DNA from: Vicia villosa
Taxonomy: Eukaryota > Streptophyta > Magnoliopsida > Fabales > Fabaceae
Length of the DNA stretch: 64,000 nucleotides
Assembly: GCF_029867415.1 (NCBI RefSeq)
Contig: NW_026705187.1
Location: 682,001 to 746,000, forward strand
Direction of reading: 5' to 3'
The translations under genes were made by a program, and so were the position numbers. Positions 34,990 through 45,660 of this stretch are shown piece after piece. The notes beneath the pieces were generated by a model, which was given only the letters and a program-made list of their open reading frames with translations, had not been told where the DNA came from and did not search any database. Numbering within the stretch: position 1 is the first letter of the stretch; the number at the start of each line of letters is the position of its first letter.

Positions 34990-35816
34990 ATGGCGGGAAG
35001 GAATGATGCTGCAATAGTTGCTGCTTTGGAAGCAATGGCTCAAGTTTTGGAGAACCAACAGCATGGTGGAGAGAGTGATGCTTCTCGGAGTTTGGCTACT
35101 TTCCAAAGAGAGAACCCTCCTGTGTTTAAGGGAACTTATGATCCTGATGGCGCTTTGACATGGCTTAAGGAGATTGAGAGAATTTTTTGTGTCATGGATT
35201 GCACTCCTGAACAGAAGGTTCGGTATGGGACTCATATGCTAGCAGTCGAGGCGGATGATTGGTGGCTAGAGACCCGTAGGAGATTGGAAGCGAGTGGTGA
35301 AGAGATCTCTTGGATTGTGTTTCGCATGGAGTTCTTAAGGAAGTACTTTCCTGAAGATGTCCGTGGCAAGAAGGAAATTGAATTTCTTGAGCTAAGTCAA
35401 GGGAACAAATCTGTTGTGGAGTATGCTGCTAAGTTTGGTGAATTGGCTAAGTTTTACCAATATTATGATGGTCCGAATGGTGAGTTTTCCAAGTGCATTA
35501 AGTTTGAGAATGAGTTGCGTCCAGAGATTAAGAAGGCGATTAGTTACCAGAAGATTCGCATCTTTGCTGATTTGGTTGATTGTTGTTGGATCTATGAAGA
35601 GGACAACAATGCTCATTATCGTGTGATAAGTGAGAAGAGGGGAAAGGGTTATCAAGGTCGTGGTAAGCCTTATGACGTTCCGAGTGGAAAGGGTAAGCAG
35701 AAAGTTACTGATGGCAAGAGAACTAGTGGGGGAGATGCACCTGCTGGTGTTACGTGCTTCAAGTGTGGTAAGGTTGGCCATAAGAGCACTGTGTGTACTG
35801 CTGGTGCCATGAGGTG
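34990..35816 (+). pseudogene. gag-pol: Tekay-2 gag, part before the LTR insertion
   Basis: The ATG follows the PBS leader. The gag core shows WLKEIERIF (55-63), DDWW (86-89), [18 protein letters not shown] (112-129) and, near the end, the first CCHC zinc knuckle CFKCGKVGHKSTVC (258-271). The reading frame runs into the solo LTR at 35817; the residues after that (to 35892) are LTR-derived. When the insert and one aggtg duplication are left out, the frame continues without shift into 38496, so gag was open at the time of insertion. gag packages element RNA into particles. Confidence 0.95.
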
Positions 35817-36050
35817 TGTCATACCCCAAAATTTGCCCACACTTTTCAAAAATTCAAAACTATTTCAAAAATTGGATTTTTATAAAATCTAGGTTTCATT
35901 TACATTGATATCCTGAATTTTATAAATATTCGATTTAAAATCTATTTTAAAATATAATAGTTTACTCTTAAATTGTTATAATTTAAATAGCAAAATGTTG
36001 ATTGATGCTTCTTAAACTTTCAATTGGCTCTTTATTTCGAATAAGTAATA

Positions 36051-36115
36051 TAGCACAATTGGTAAGGAAGTAAGGTTTGCAGGTACAAGGTCCCGGGTTT
36101 GAATCCCACTTCCGA
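36051..36115 (+). other. tRNA-like module in the solo LTR
   Basis: tagcacaattggt resembles a polymerase III A box, and gggtttgaatccc, about 40 bp later, resembles a B box with one C-to-T change. No convincing cloverleaf with paired acceptor arms is visible. It is a tRNA-derived relic or a SINE-like head, not a tRNA gene. Confidence 0.45.
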
Positions 36116-37095
36116 CATTTTTCCTTTTATTTCTTTCTAACTTTAATTTTAATTTTTATTTCAAAAATCACAAAAAAATGTATTTTTTTTTATTATTTAA
36201 TTGAATTTTCGTTTTTTTAAATTAAGCATTTTTTTAATTCAATTTTATGCTTTTATTCACTTTTTATTCAAAAATAAAAAAAATTATAAAATAAAAAAAA
36301 AATGATTTAGATGTTACTTCTTCAAATATTAAATTATTTTAAATAACTTTTTATTAGGTAGTTTTTTATAATTATCATTAGTTTTATTTTATTATTTAGA
36401 GATTTCAAATTCTTTCCAAAACAGTGAATGGACAAAATCCTCTAACATTCCAAAACAACTTCAAGACAAATATCTTCAAAAATGGAAAAAGGTTAAAGTG
36501 GTGGACAACACTCATAATGTCAATAATTTTGTTTGTTCTATATCATACGGGAACCGTCAATTTCATTGGAAGACTAACAATTAACCCTAACTCCTCACGG
36601 TACAAAAAACAGAAAATAGAAGAAGAAGGAGAAACAGGCAGATCCGGCTCTCTTCCAAAAACCGCCGCTCGCGAGCTTCCTCCCAGCTAGACGAAACCAC
36701 CACTTGATTTCCCTCCGTGAAGCCGCCGCCGTCGCTCTCCATCGACCCTCCGATTCCGACGCAAAACCGATCAAACACTGCCATCACTGGGCCTCGTCGG
36801 AAACAATCATTTCTCAACCTTCAGATCTTCGGTCGAATCTATTCGGTAATGCTTTTCCGCTTTAATTTTCGATTGTTGCTTGCATCGTGTTGCCATTGAT
36901 GGGTTTGATTTGTGTTGATGTCGTTTGAATCATTATTGTTCTTGTCTTCCTTGTGATTGGGCATGGCTGTTTTATTCTATTATGAGAAGGTATTGACAAA
37001 AAAAGAAAAACGTGTGTTCTATATTTCTCTTACTGTGTGTATAACATGTTGGTTCTGGTTTTTATTTTATTTTATTTAAAACTTAACACACTTGC

Positions 37096-37132
37096 CACGT
37101 GTCACCATTTAAGTGGCGTTGTTTGTATAAAA
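37096..37132 (+). promoter_or_regulatory. G-box and TATA-like pair in the solo LTR
   Basis: CACGTG (37096-37101) lies 25 bp before TATAAAA (37126-37132). The combination is typical of regulated plant promoters. In other Ogre-type LTRs here the TATA box lies about 0.7-1.5 kb from the LTR start, and this one is at 1.3 kb. The function is inferred. Confidence 0.4.
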
Positions 37133-38490
37133 GGAATAGAAAAATAATAATTGACAATGGTGGTTCTTCTTCCACGTACAACACAGGTTCACCATTTATT
37201 TTGTTAATTAGTTTTTTTTAGAATTAACTTATTTTCATAAAATATCAAAATATTAGAATTAGACTTTAGAGATTAGATTTTATTTTTCATTATTAAAAAT
37301 ACAAAAACAAGTCTATTTAGAATTAAATTTTTATTCTCTTAAATATTAAAAAATATCAAAAATAATTATTATTTAATGTCTCTTTTAGAATTTCGCGTGT
37401 GTTAACGTCAATTTTTCTTTAGTCAACTTTTTATCAATTGTCGTTTTTAATTTTGTCATTTTTTTCATATGTCGTTACTAACATTTTCTGGTTTATGCGA
37501 GGTACTACCATCTTTGAGCAATTGGACTATTTTCTGCGAACATTTATAATTCGTTTATATTTTATTTCCGCTTTAATTTCTATTTCGGGTTTTTGTAATA
37601 ATTTTATCCCCGTTAGGTAAATTTGTAATCCCCCATCCCGAAGCCATGTAGTAGCGTAGGATTTAATTTCCGCACTTTAATTTTATGTACAAACATTAAC
37701 TGTTAGATGTATGACTAATAGGATTGTATGGCAAGATAAAACTGAACATAGCTAACTATAATCTCAAGATAAATATCTGAATCGATACACTTCTCACACG
37801 CTCACCTTTAGGGTATGCCCCTCTTGGTTGCCTTACGAATAAAGGTCGTGTCCCTCGAATATAGAGGTATCTAAAGCGAAAGTTCCTCAATAAACAAAGA
37901 TCATGGTCCCTCGACGACTCTCGAACTGTTGCCTACGAATACATGATCTAGTCCCTCGAACTGTTGCCTACGAAACGATGATTGTCCCTCCGAATATTGC
38001 TAAAGGTACCTCTACTTGTTGCCTTCAAACGACCTCGATGACCCTTCGATGACCCGCACGTCCAATATAAACAAGGATTTCCTACTTTTACATAGTATGG
38101 ATAATCCTAGGAATTTTAAAAGGTATAGAAAAAGACCAACTATTTAGGGTAGTGCTCTTAATATGCCTAGCTCAATAAAAAAACATCTTTTCAAAACTCT
38201 TTCGAAAAACTAAGGCTACGCATTTACGCTAAAGTCCTTATGTCCCTTTTCAATTCAAAACAAACAAACATGAGCTAAGCAAATTAAGAGCCCGTAGATA
38301 ACTACGGATGAAAAGGGTGCTTGCACCTTCCCTTTTCATAACTTACCCCCCGAGCCCGTTTTCTTTTAAAAAGGTCTTTTTCTGTACTTTTTACCTTTCC
38401 TAACATTGGACAAAATAAAAGTCGGTGGCGACTCATGCTCACCGCAACATTGTTGCATATTAAAAATAAAAGTCAGTTCACCGTGTTACA

Positions 38491-38679
38491 AGGTGTTACT
38501 GTTGTGGAGAGACTGGACATACGTCACCTGCTTGCAAGCATAAGCAGATGGTGTGTTTCAACTGTGGTGAAGAAGGGCATATTGGAAGCAAGTGTCAGAA
38601 ACCAAAGAAGGAGCAATCTAGTGGAAAGGTGTTTGCCTTGTCGGGAACTCAGACCACTAGTGAGGATTCACTCATCTGA
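38491..38679 (+). pseudogene. gag-pol: Tekay-2 gag end: two further zinc knuckles, then a stop
   Basis: Coding resumes after the LTR with a second knuckle (CYCCGETGHTSPAC type) and a third (CFNCGEEGHIGSKC). With the one before the insertion, three CCHC knuckles are present, more than the single remnant in Tekay-1. An in-frame TGA at 38677-38679 then ends the frame just before protease. The context would fit C-to-T decay at a methylated CpG, but this is an inference. Confidence 0.9.
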
Positions 38680-41085
38680 GGTACTTGTTTCATTAATAGC
38701 ATTCCTTTAATTACTATTATTGATATCGGTGCTTCTCATTGCTTTATATCTGCTGATTGTGTTAATCGATTGGGTCTTGTGTTGTCTGCCATGAACGGAG
38801 AGATGGTTGTCGATACTCCGGCTAAGGGTTCGGTGACCACTTCTCTTGTGTGCTTGAAGTGTCCCGTGTCGATTTTTGACAGAGACTTTCTTGTTGATTT
38901 TGTGTGCTTGCCGTTGAGAGGTTTGGATGTGATCTTGGGGATGAACTGGTTAGAGCATAACCGTGTTCACATCAATTGCTATGATAAGTCTGTGAAATTT
39001 TCTTCTCCTGAAGAGGAAAGCTCAGAGTTGTTATCGACCAGACAGTTTCGTTTTTTGATGAAAGAAGATGTTCAAGTGTTTGCTTTGGTTGCATCAATGT
39101 CTGTTGAGAACCAAGCGATCATAGAAGAATTGAAGGTGCTGTGCGATTTTCCTGAAGTTTTCCCTGATGAAATTCCTGATGTACCGCCTGAGAGAGAAGT
39201 TGAGTTCTCTATTGAATTGGTACCTGGTACTAGACCTGTGTCTATGGCACCGTACAGGATGTCTGCATCTGAATTGTCAGAATTGAAGAAGCAGTTGGAA
39301 GAATTGCTTGAGAAGAGGTTTGTGAGACCTAGTGTGTCGCCGTGGGGAGCTCCAGTGTTATTGGTTAAGAAGAAGGATGGAAGTATGAGACTTTGTATTG
39401 ATTATCGTCAGTTGAATAAAGTGACAATCAAGAACAAGTATCCACTTCCAAGAATTGATGACTTGATGGATCAATTGGTTGGTGCTCGTGTGTTTAGCAA
39501 GATCGATTTGAGGTCGGGTTACCATCAGATTAAAGTGAAAGAAGAGGACATGCAGAAGACGGCTTTCAGAACACGTTATGGACATTATGAGTATTCCGTG
39601 ATTCCCTTCGGCGTTACGAATGCACCTGGGGTATTTATGGAGTACATGAATCGTATTTTTCATGAATATCTGGATCGTTTTGTGGTGATGTTCATTGACG
39701 ACATTTTGATTTACTCTAAATCAGAATCAGATCATGCTGAGCATTTGAAGTTGACATTGCAAGTCTTGAAAGAGAAGAAGTTGTATGCTAAGTTATCCAA
39801 GTGTGAGTTCTGGCTGAAGGAAGTTAGTTTTCTGGGGCATGTCATTTCTGGTGATGGCATTGCCGTGGATCCGTCTAAAGTTGATGCCGTGTTGAGATGG
39901 GATACTCCTAAGTCGGCTGCCGAGATTCGAAGCTTTTTGGGACTAGCCGGTTATTATAGAAGGTTCATTGAAGGTTTCTCTAAGTTAGCCCTTCCGTTGA
40001 CTAAGTTGACTTGTAAGGGTAAGGCTTTCGTGTGGGATGTTTCTTGCGAAGATAGTTTTACCGAGTTGAAGAAAAGGTTGACGTCGGCACCGATTTTGAT
40101 ATTGCCTAATCCGGAAGAATCGTTTGTGGTTTATTGTGATGCTTCAAAGATGGGTTTAGGAGGTGTGCTCATGCAAAATGGTAAGGTTGTTGCCTATGCA
40201 TCGAGAAAGTTGAGAATTCATGAGATGAACTATCCTACGCATGATTTGGAACTTGCTGCTGTAGTGTTCGTGTTGAAGATTTGGAGGCATTATCTATATG
40301 GTTCTAGATTTGAAGTCTTTAGCGACCATAAAAGCTTAAAGTATTTGTTTGATCAGAAGGAATTGAATATGAGACAACGAAGGTGGTTAGAGCTGTTGAA
40401 AGATTATGATTTCAGTTTGAATTATCATCCAGGAAAAGCGAATGTTGTTGCCGATGCCTTGAGTCGCAAGACTTTGCATATGTCGGCAATGATGGTTAAG
40501 GAGTTGGAATTAATTGAGCAATTTCGAGATATGAGTTTGGTATGTGAAGTGACCCCTACCAGTGTTCGATTGGGTATGTTGAAGATTAACAATGATTTTC
40601 TGGATAGTATCAAGGAAGCCCAGAAGTTGGATATGAAATTGGTTGATTCGATGATTGGAGTCGATCAAGTTGAGAATGGTGATTTCAAGTTAGATGTGCA
40701 TGGTGTGTTGAGGTTTCGTGATCGGATTTGTATACCTGATGATTTGGATTTGAAAAGATCTATTCTTGAGGAAGGTCATAAGAGTAATCTAAGTATTCAT
40801 CCCGGAGCTACAAAGATGTACCAAGATTTGAAGAGTTTGTTTTGGTGGCCTGGAATGAAGCGTGACATAGCTCAGTTTGTGTATGCATGTTTGACTTGTC
40901 AGAAGTCGAAGGTTGAACATCAGAAGCCTGCTGGTTTAATGCAACCGTTGGAAGTCCCGGAATGGAAATGGGATAGTATTTCCATGGATTATGTGACAAG
41001 TTTGCCGAATACCATGAGAGGACATGATTCGATTTGGGTGATTGTTGATAGGCTTACGAAGTCGGCTCATTTCATACCCTATTAA
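38680..41085 (+). pseudogene. gag-pol: Tekay-2 protease, RT, RNase H and integrase core (broken)
   Basis: The frame continues after the TGA. The protease active site reads D-I-G-A instead of the D-T-G-A of Tekay-1 (around 38722-38733), a change expected to kill activity. ILGMNWL follows. RT is complete, with [32 protein letters not shown] and the catalytic FIDD. RNase H has [24 protein letters not shown] and DALSRK. Integrase has the HHCC domain ([24 protein letters not shown]) and the first aspartate in WDSISMDYV. The first ATG in this frame is 38770, but that is internal to protease. A one-base frameshift near 41080 ends the frame after SAHFIP. Confidence 0.94.
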
Positions 41086-42025
41086 CATCACTTATCCGGT
41101 TTTGAAGTTGGCAGAAATTTATGTCCGTGTGATTGTGAAGTTGCATGGTGTCCTTTTGTGTATTGTTTCAGATAGAGACCCGAGGTTCACTTCAGATTTT
41201 TGGAAGAGTTTGCAAGAGGCGTTGGGTTCTAAGTTGAGGTTGAGTTCGGCGTATCATCCTCAGACAGATGGTCAAACGGAGAGAACGATTCAATCTTTGG
41301 AGGATTTATTGAGATCTTGTGTTCTTGAGCAAGGAGGTACGTGGGATACTTATCTTCCATTGATAGAGTTCACATACAACAATAGTTACCATTCGAGTAT
41401 CGGTATGGCACCGTTTGAAGTGTTGTATGGTCGGAGATGTAGGACTCTGTTGTGTTGGCATGAAACGGGTGAGAGTGTAGTACTTGGACCTGAGATTGTT
41501 GGAGAAACTACCGAGAAGGTTAAGTTGATCCGTGAGAAGATGAAGACTTCGCAAAGTAGGCAGAAGAGTTATCATGACAAGAGGAGGAAAGATTTGGAAT
41601 TCCAAGCTGGTGATCATGTATTCTTGAGAGTTACGCCGGTTACCGGTGTAGGAAGAGCTTTGAAGTCGAAGAAGCTAACTCCTCATTTTATTGGACCGTA
41701 TCAGATTTCAGAGAGGGTTGGTAATGTGGCGTATAGAGTGGCTTTACCGCCTAATCTTTCGAACTTGCATGATGTGTTTCACGTGTCGCAACTTCGGAAG
41801 TATATTTCGGATCCTTCGCATGTAATTCATATGGATGATGTACAAGTGCGGGACAATTTCACGGTGGAGACTATGTCGATAAGAATTGAGGATCGTGAAA
41901 CGAAGGCGCTTAGAGGAAAAGAGATTGCTTTGGTGAAGGTGGTTTGGTCGGGAACTACCGGTGAAAGTATGACGTGGGAATTGGAGAGCAAAATGCGCGA
42001 GGCGTATCCTGAGTTATTCGATTGA
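41086..42025 (+). pseudogene. gag-pol: Tekay-2 integrase C-terminal half and chromodomain-like tail
   Basis: The open frame starts at 41042, but homology begins just after the frameshift. It carries the second and third catalytic residues of integrase, SDRDPRF and TDGQTERTIQSLEDLL, then FTYNNSYHSSIGMAPFEVLYGRRC, the GPY/F region and NLHDVFHVSQ-type residues. The tail VWSGTTGESMTWELESKM is the chromodomain-like end typical of Tekay/Del chromoviruses. The stop is at 42023-42025, about 40 bp before the 3' LTR. The segment deleted from Tekay-1 is present here. Confidence 0.94.
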
Positions 42026-42066
42026 GGTAATTTTCAAGGACGAAAATATTCTAAGTGGGGGAGAGT

Positions 42067-44152
42067 TGTAACAACCGTTTTTCTTTAATTATTTATTTAT
42101 GTGATTTATGTGAGTTAATTGTGATCTATGTGTTAATTATATGCTTAATTGATTTTTATGTTGTTTTATTTGGGAATTATTAGTGAATAATATAAGATAG
42201 TGAGTGTTGTTGATTATTGGGCCTAAGTTGGTATTAGTAAGTGAGGGGTGTTAATTAGAGCCCATTAGTAATTTAAGATAGTAAGAGTTTTACTAAAACA
42301 AGGGTTTTAGAGGAAATAGAAATTAGAAGTTCATTTTGGGGTTTTTGGTGAAAGAAGAAAAGAGTAGAGTGAAGAGAAGGAGGAGAATCTCAAGGTTGAA
42401 GATAGAGTTGGCTTCAATCCAAAACCTAAGGTAAGGGTGAGATTATTTCATGCTAAAGGGATGTATGATGATGTTTTGGGTGGGGTTTTGATTATATGTT
42501 GTTATCCATGAATGTGTAGAAATTGAATAGAGATTGTTAGAGTTTATGATTGACTTCTATGAAATTGTGAATCTAAGCATGATTGAGGATGTTATGATGT
42601 TAGAAGACCCATGATAGGTGTTATAATTGTGTCTATAACATGTATTCTATTGATATTCGTGATGCTTGGTGTTTTCCAACTTGATTGGGTTGAGTTTGGG
42701 GGTTTTTGGATGGGTTTTCGTATGCTGTTTCTGTGTTTTGGGGTTTTCTGAAATCGCTAGTTCGCGCCGCGTCCCCTTGTTGGCGCCGCGAACCTCTTGG
42801 CAGAAACTTGGGAAAACTGGATCTGCTCAGTTCGAGCCGCGACCCCTTGTTGGTGCCGCGAACTGCTTGGCAGAAAGTTGGGGATTTTTGGATTCGCTCA
42901 GTTCGCGCCGCGACCCCTGTTTGCGCCGCGAACCCTGTTTTGGAGAATCTTTTCCAAACTTTGAAATGACGTAACTTTTGAACCGTAACTCCTTTTTAAG
43001 TGCCGTTTGAACCTATGTGAAGCTATGATTGAAACCTTTCTAATGAATATGAATTAGGAATGCTTATAAACCTTTTTAAATCCTTCTTTAAATGTATTTG
43101 TTTGATTTTATGATTTGTGTGGTGAAGTGGTGTGTTGTTGTATGACGATGCAATGTAGCGACGTGATTGGGAAGCGGTGAAATTACTATAAAAGTAATGA
43201 TGTTTAGTCGGTATTTGTGATGTATTTGTGAATGTCGTGTTTGTATGGATGTTGCATTTAGTGAGTCACATCCATTGCATAAAGAGACGGTGGCCTTAAT
43301 GGTAAAAAGTGACGGTGGCCTTAATGGCAATTAGCGACGGTGTGCCCAATGGCAAATCTTGAGACGTGGGAGTTTTACTCCAAATGGTACCACATGCATT
43401 TGCATAAGTCGAGTCACATGTGAGTTGCATTCGAGTCTTACTTGATCTTGACGTGGTGACTTGATGATGAGATATTTGTTGCGATTGTATGGAATTTCAC
43501 TTGCGAATTGTATTTATTGTCATAGTTGAATTGATGATATTGTTGCCGTTTCTTATTTGATTATGTGATGTGAAATCGTTGTATTGAGTATTGTGGTGAG
43601 AGGTGGTGACCAATGTATGATCTTTTCCCTTGCTTGGAATGTTATCATACGTTTCTTTATAATGAATGATATCTCACCCCTTATGTTTGAATGTTACCCT
43701 CCGTTGGTAACGTGCAGGTAACGACGTGGAGTAGCCGTGTACCTTATAGCTCGAGTCGGTGTGTCAATACTCTGATACGTAGCACTCGGGGGGGGGGGGA
43801 TGTTTGCGATACTTGCTTGTGTCTTGTTTTATGTCGATTATTTTTTCTTGAACTTTGATGTTATGTCTTGTGGAGATGTTTTGGACACATTGTGCCATGT
43901 TGGCAAGGACATATGTTGATCTAGATATGTGTTATTATTTGGATTCCGCTGCAATATTATGAAGTTGTTTGGATTTATTAAGTTTGATGAATTATGAGTT
44001 TCCCCTGATATAAGTGTTATGTATCCATGTACTTTGAGCATGAATTGTAGTTTTGTTTAAGTCGAATATATGATGCCTCAAATTTGTTGTTTGTTCCGAT
44101 GTTTTATACTTTGTTTGCTCTTATTATTGAGGGGTAGATTTGGGGTGTTACA
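42067..44152 (+). repeat. Tekay copy 2, 3' LTR
   Basis: This 2086-bp LTR begins TGTAACAACC after the polypurine tract and ends ggggtgttaca at 44152. It is nearly identical to the 5' LTR apart from an extra GC-rich hairpin unit in 42759-42942 and a 12-base G run (8 in the 5' LTR). Short ORFs over the hairpin array are repeat shadows. Confidence 0.95.
42759..42942. repeat. GC-rich hairpin array, Tekay-2 3' LTR
   Basis: Three units of arms around ccttgttggcgccgcgaac are present, separated by cttggcagaaa-type spacers and tcagttcg junctions, at about 65-70 bp spacing. Most CpG sites of the LTR lie here. Confidence 0.9.
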
Positions 44153-44157
44153 AATTA

Positions 44158-44532
44158 TACACCTATTTTGTACTATCAACCCATAACCCGATAATAGATG
44201 TTAACCAGATAAGTCCCCCCTTACCTTAGCCAAGTTCTTGATTTGGTCCTCTTCCACTTTGGTGCTCTTTCACGTTTTTCAGCTCTCCCTCTCACAGCTT
44301 CTCTTTTCATGTTCCAACTCCCATTCTCTTATTTTCCTTTATTTTATGAAAACATAAAATAAATTAGTAATGGCCGGGCTCCCTCAATTAGCACCCCCGT
44401 ATTACTAACTCCGCCGCTTGGCCCAACGACTAACATTTTATAATTTCCAAATAATTCCAATAAAATGCTAATTTTGAATAATTAATTTAAGACTTAATTA
44501 AATTAATAAATAAGAATTTTCGGGGTGTTACA
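44158..44532 (-). repeat. Tekay copy 3, antisense LTR, part 3 (LTR 5' end)
   Basis: On the minus strand this begins tgtaacaccccgaaaattc and runs through a donor-like ctaaggtaaggggg (plus strand 44211-44231), matching the order in the Tekay-1 3' LTR start (8118-8430). With parts 1 and 2 the antisense LTR totals about 1.8 kb. I see no gag-pol next to it on either side, so it is a solo LTR or the remnant of a truncated element. Confidence 0.88.
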
Positions 44533-45660
44533 GCTTAGTGGTGGTTGTCCGGATCAGCTCGGTTCTACTTCTTCCATCTATTTTGTTCTGATTTCTTTTT
44601 TCGTTTCGTTCTCTGTTGCACTTTTCAAAATTTTGTGTTATTCTTATGAGGTTTTGTTGTTTCTAAATTTTTTGGTTTGTTGTTCTTATGTGGTGTTACT
44701 ATGGTTTCTGTAAGGACGTTTGTTGTTGTTCTTAAAGTTGATAAAATAAAAAAATGTAGGTGGAGGATTAGGTGGTAAAATAATTAATGTGAATTGTTGG
44801 AATAAACAAAATTGATAGTAATGACAGTAGTATGCTACTAGCTTTGGTAATAGTTGCGAACAGTAATATCATTAATAATAGATAATAATGCTTTCATTGA
44901 AAAACCGTAAAAGAGGTGAAGGCTAATAAGTAAAATAAGAACTAATTATTAGGTGTTATTAATTAGATAACAACAAAAAATTATGGGAATTAATAATGGA
45001 AAATGTGGTGTGTAATTATGTTTAAGGGTGTAAATTAAGGTTTATAAATTATAATTAAATTTGTTTAGGATAATGAAGTAATTAAGGTAGTATAAAAATT
45101 TCTATTACAATAACGTGTCACTTTTGGACTTGCTTTTTATTGTTTATCATCCTTTCTTTTAACTTAAGTATTCTTTATCATCATGTTACTGTGTCTGCCA
45201 CTCTTTTTATTCTTTAGTAGTATCAATTTACATTTTAATATACTCATTTAAAATCGGATTCATGACATTAATTAAATATTAAATAATTAAAATAATTATA
45301 GTAGAATAATTCACTTTCTTTCTTCTTTTTCTTTTCTTAGAGTGATTTTCACATGTATTTCCCTTTCAATATTTATTGAATCAATATCTTTAATTTCTAG
45401 TAACAACATCTTTTTAGCTTTCCCATCTTCAAGAATTATTATCAATGTATAGGTAAATCCAATATATTTTTTGTATTATTTAAGATAGTCTTTTTAACTT
45501 TGTAATAATGATTATAAATGAATATTTATAATTAATATATTTTAAATTTAAATTAATAGAAATAAAATTTAAAATATTTAATCAAACACTTCAAAATCTT
45601 TATTGAACATAAGTTTTTGAAAGGAGACGTAGTATATCTTTTTATTATGAATTAAAAAAA
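44533..45660. other. AT-rich spacer without a recognisable gene
   Basis: I see no coding motif. A T-rich ORF at 44525-44713 has only low-complexity hydrophobic residues. The end of the stretch (about 45503-45660) is repeated at 46035-46174 on the far side of a LINE fragment. Confidence 0.6.

Larger units (their letters stand above)
35817..38490 (+). repeat. Solo Ogre-type LTR inside Tekay-2 gag
   Basis: The borders are TGTCATACCCC (35817) and gtgttaca (38490), with the exact duplication aggtg on both sides (35812-35816 and 38491-38495). Its terminal module (gcaccttcccttttcataa, tggcgactc at 38426-38434, aaagtcagttcaccg) is close to that of Ogre copy 1, so it belongs to a related family, but at 2674 bp it is shorter. 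It contains a tRNA-like stretch at 36051-36115. Repeated ccctcgaa and gttgcctacgaa motifs occupy about 37850-38040. Only one LTR is present, so it is a solo LTR. Confidence 0.95.
32842..44152 (+). mobile_element. Tekay copy 2, complete chromovirus with a nested solo LTR
   Basis: LTRs span 32842-34872 and 42067-44152 (TGTAACAACC...GGTGTTACA), flanked by the exact duplication aatta (32837-32841 and 44153-44157). The PBS tggtatcagaga-type site is at 34877 and the polypurine tract lies before 42067. gag-pol is colinear with that of Tekay-1 but interrupted by a solo Ogre LTR (35817-38490), a stop codon and a frameshift. The length is about 11.3 kb with, and 8.6 kb without, the insert. It cannot be autonomous now. 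Confidence 0.96.

Noticed and set aside
36051..36115. Possible functional tRNA gene
   Set aside because: The B box has a mismatch and I cannot pair an acceptor stem. It is kept only as a tRNA-like module.
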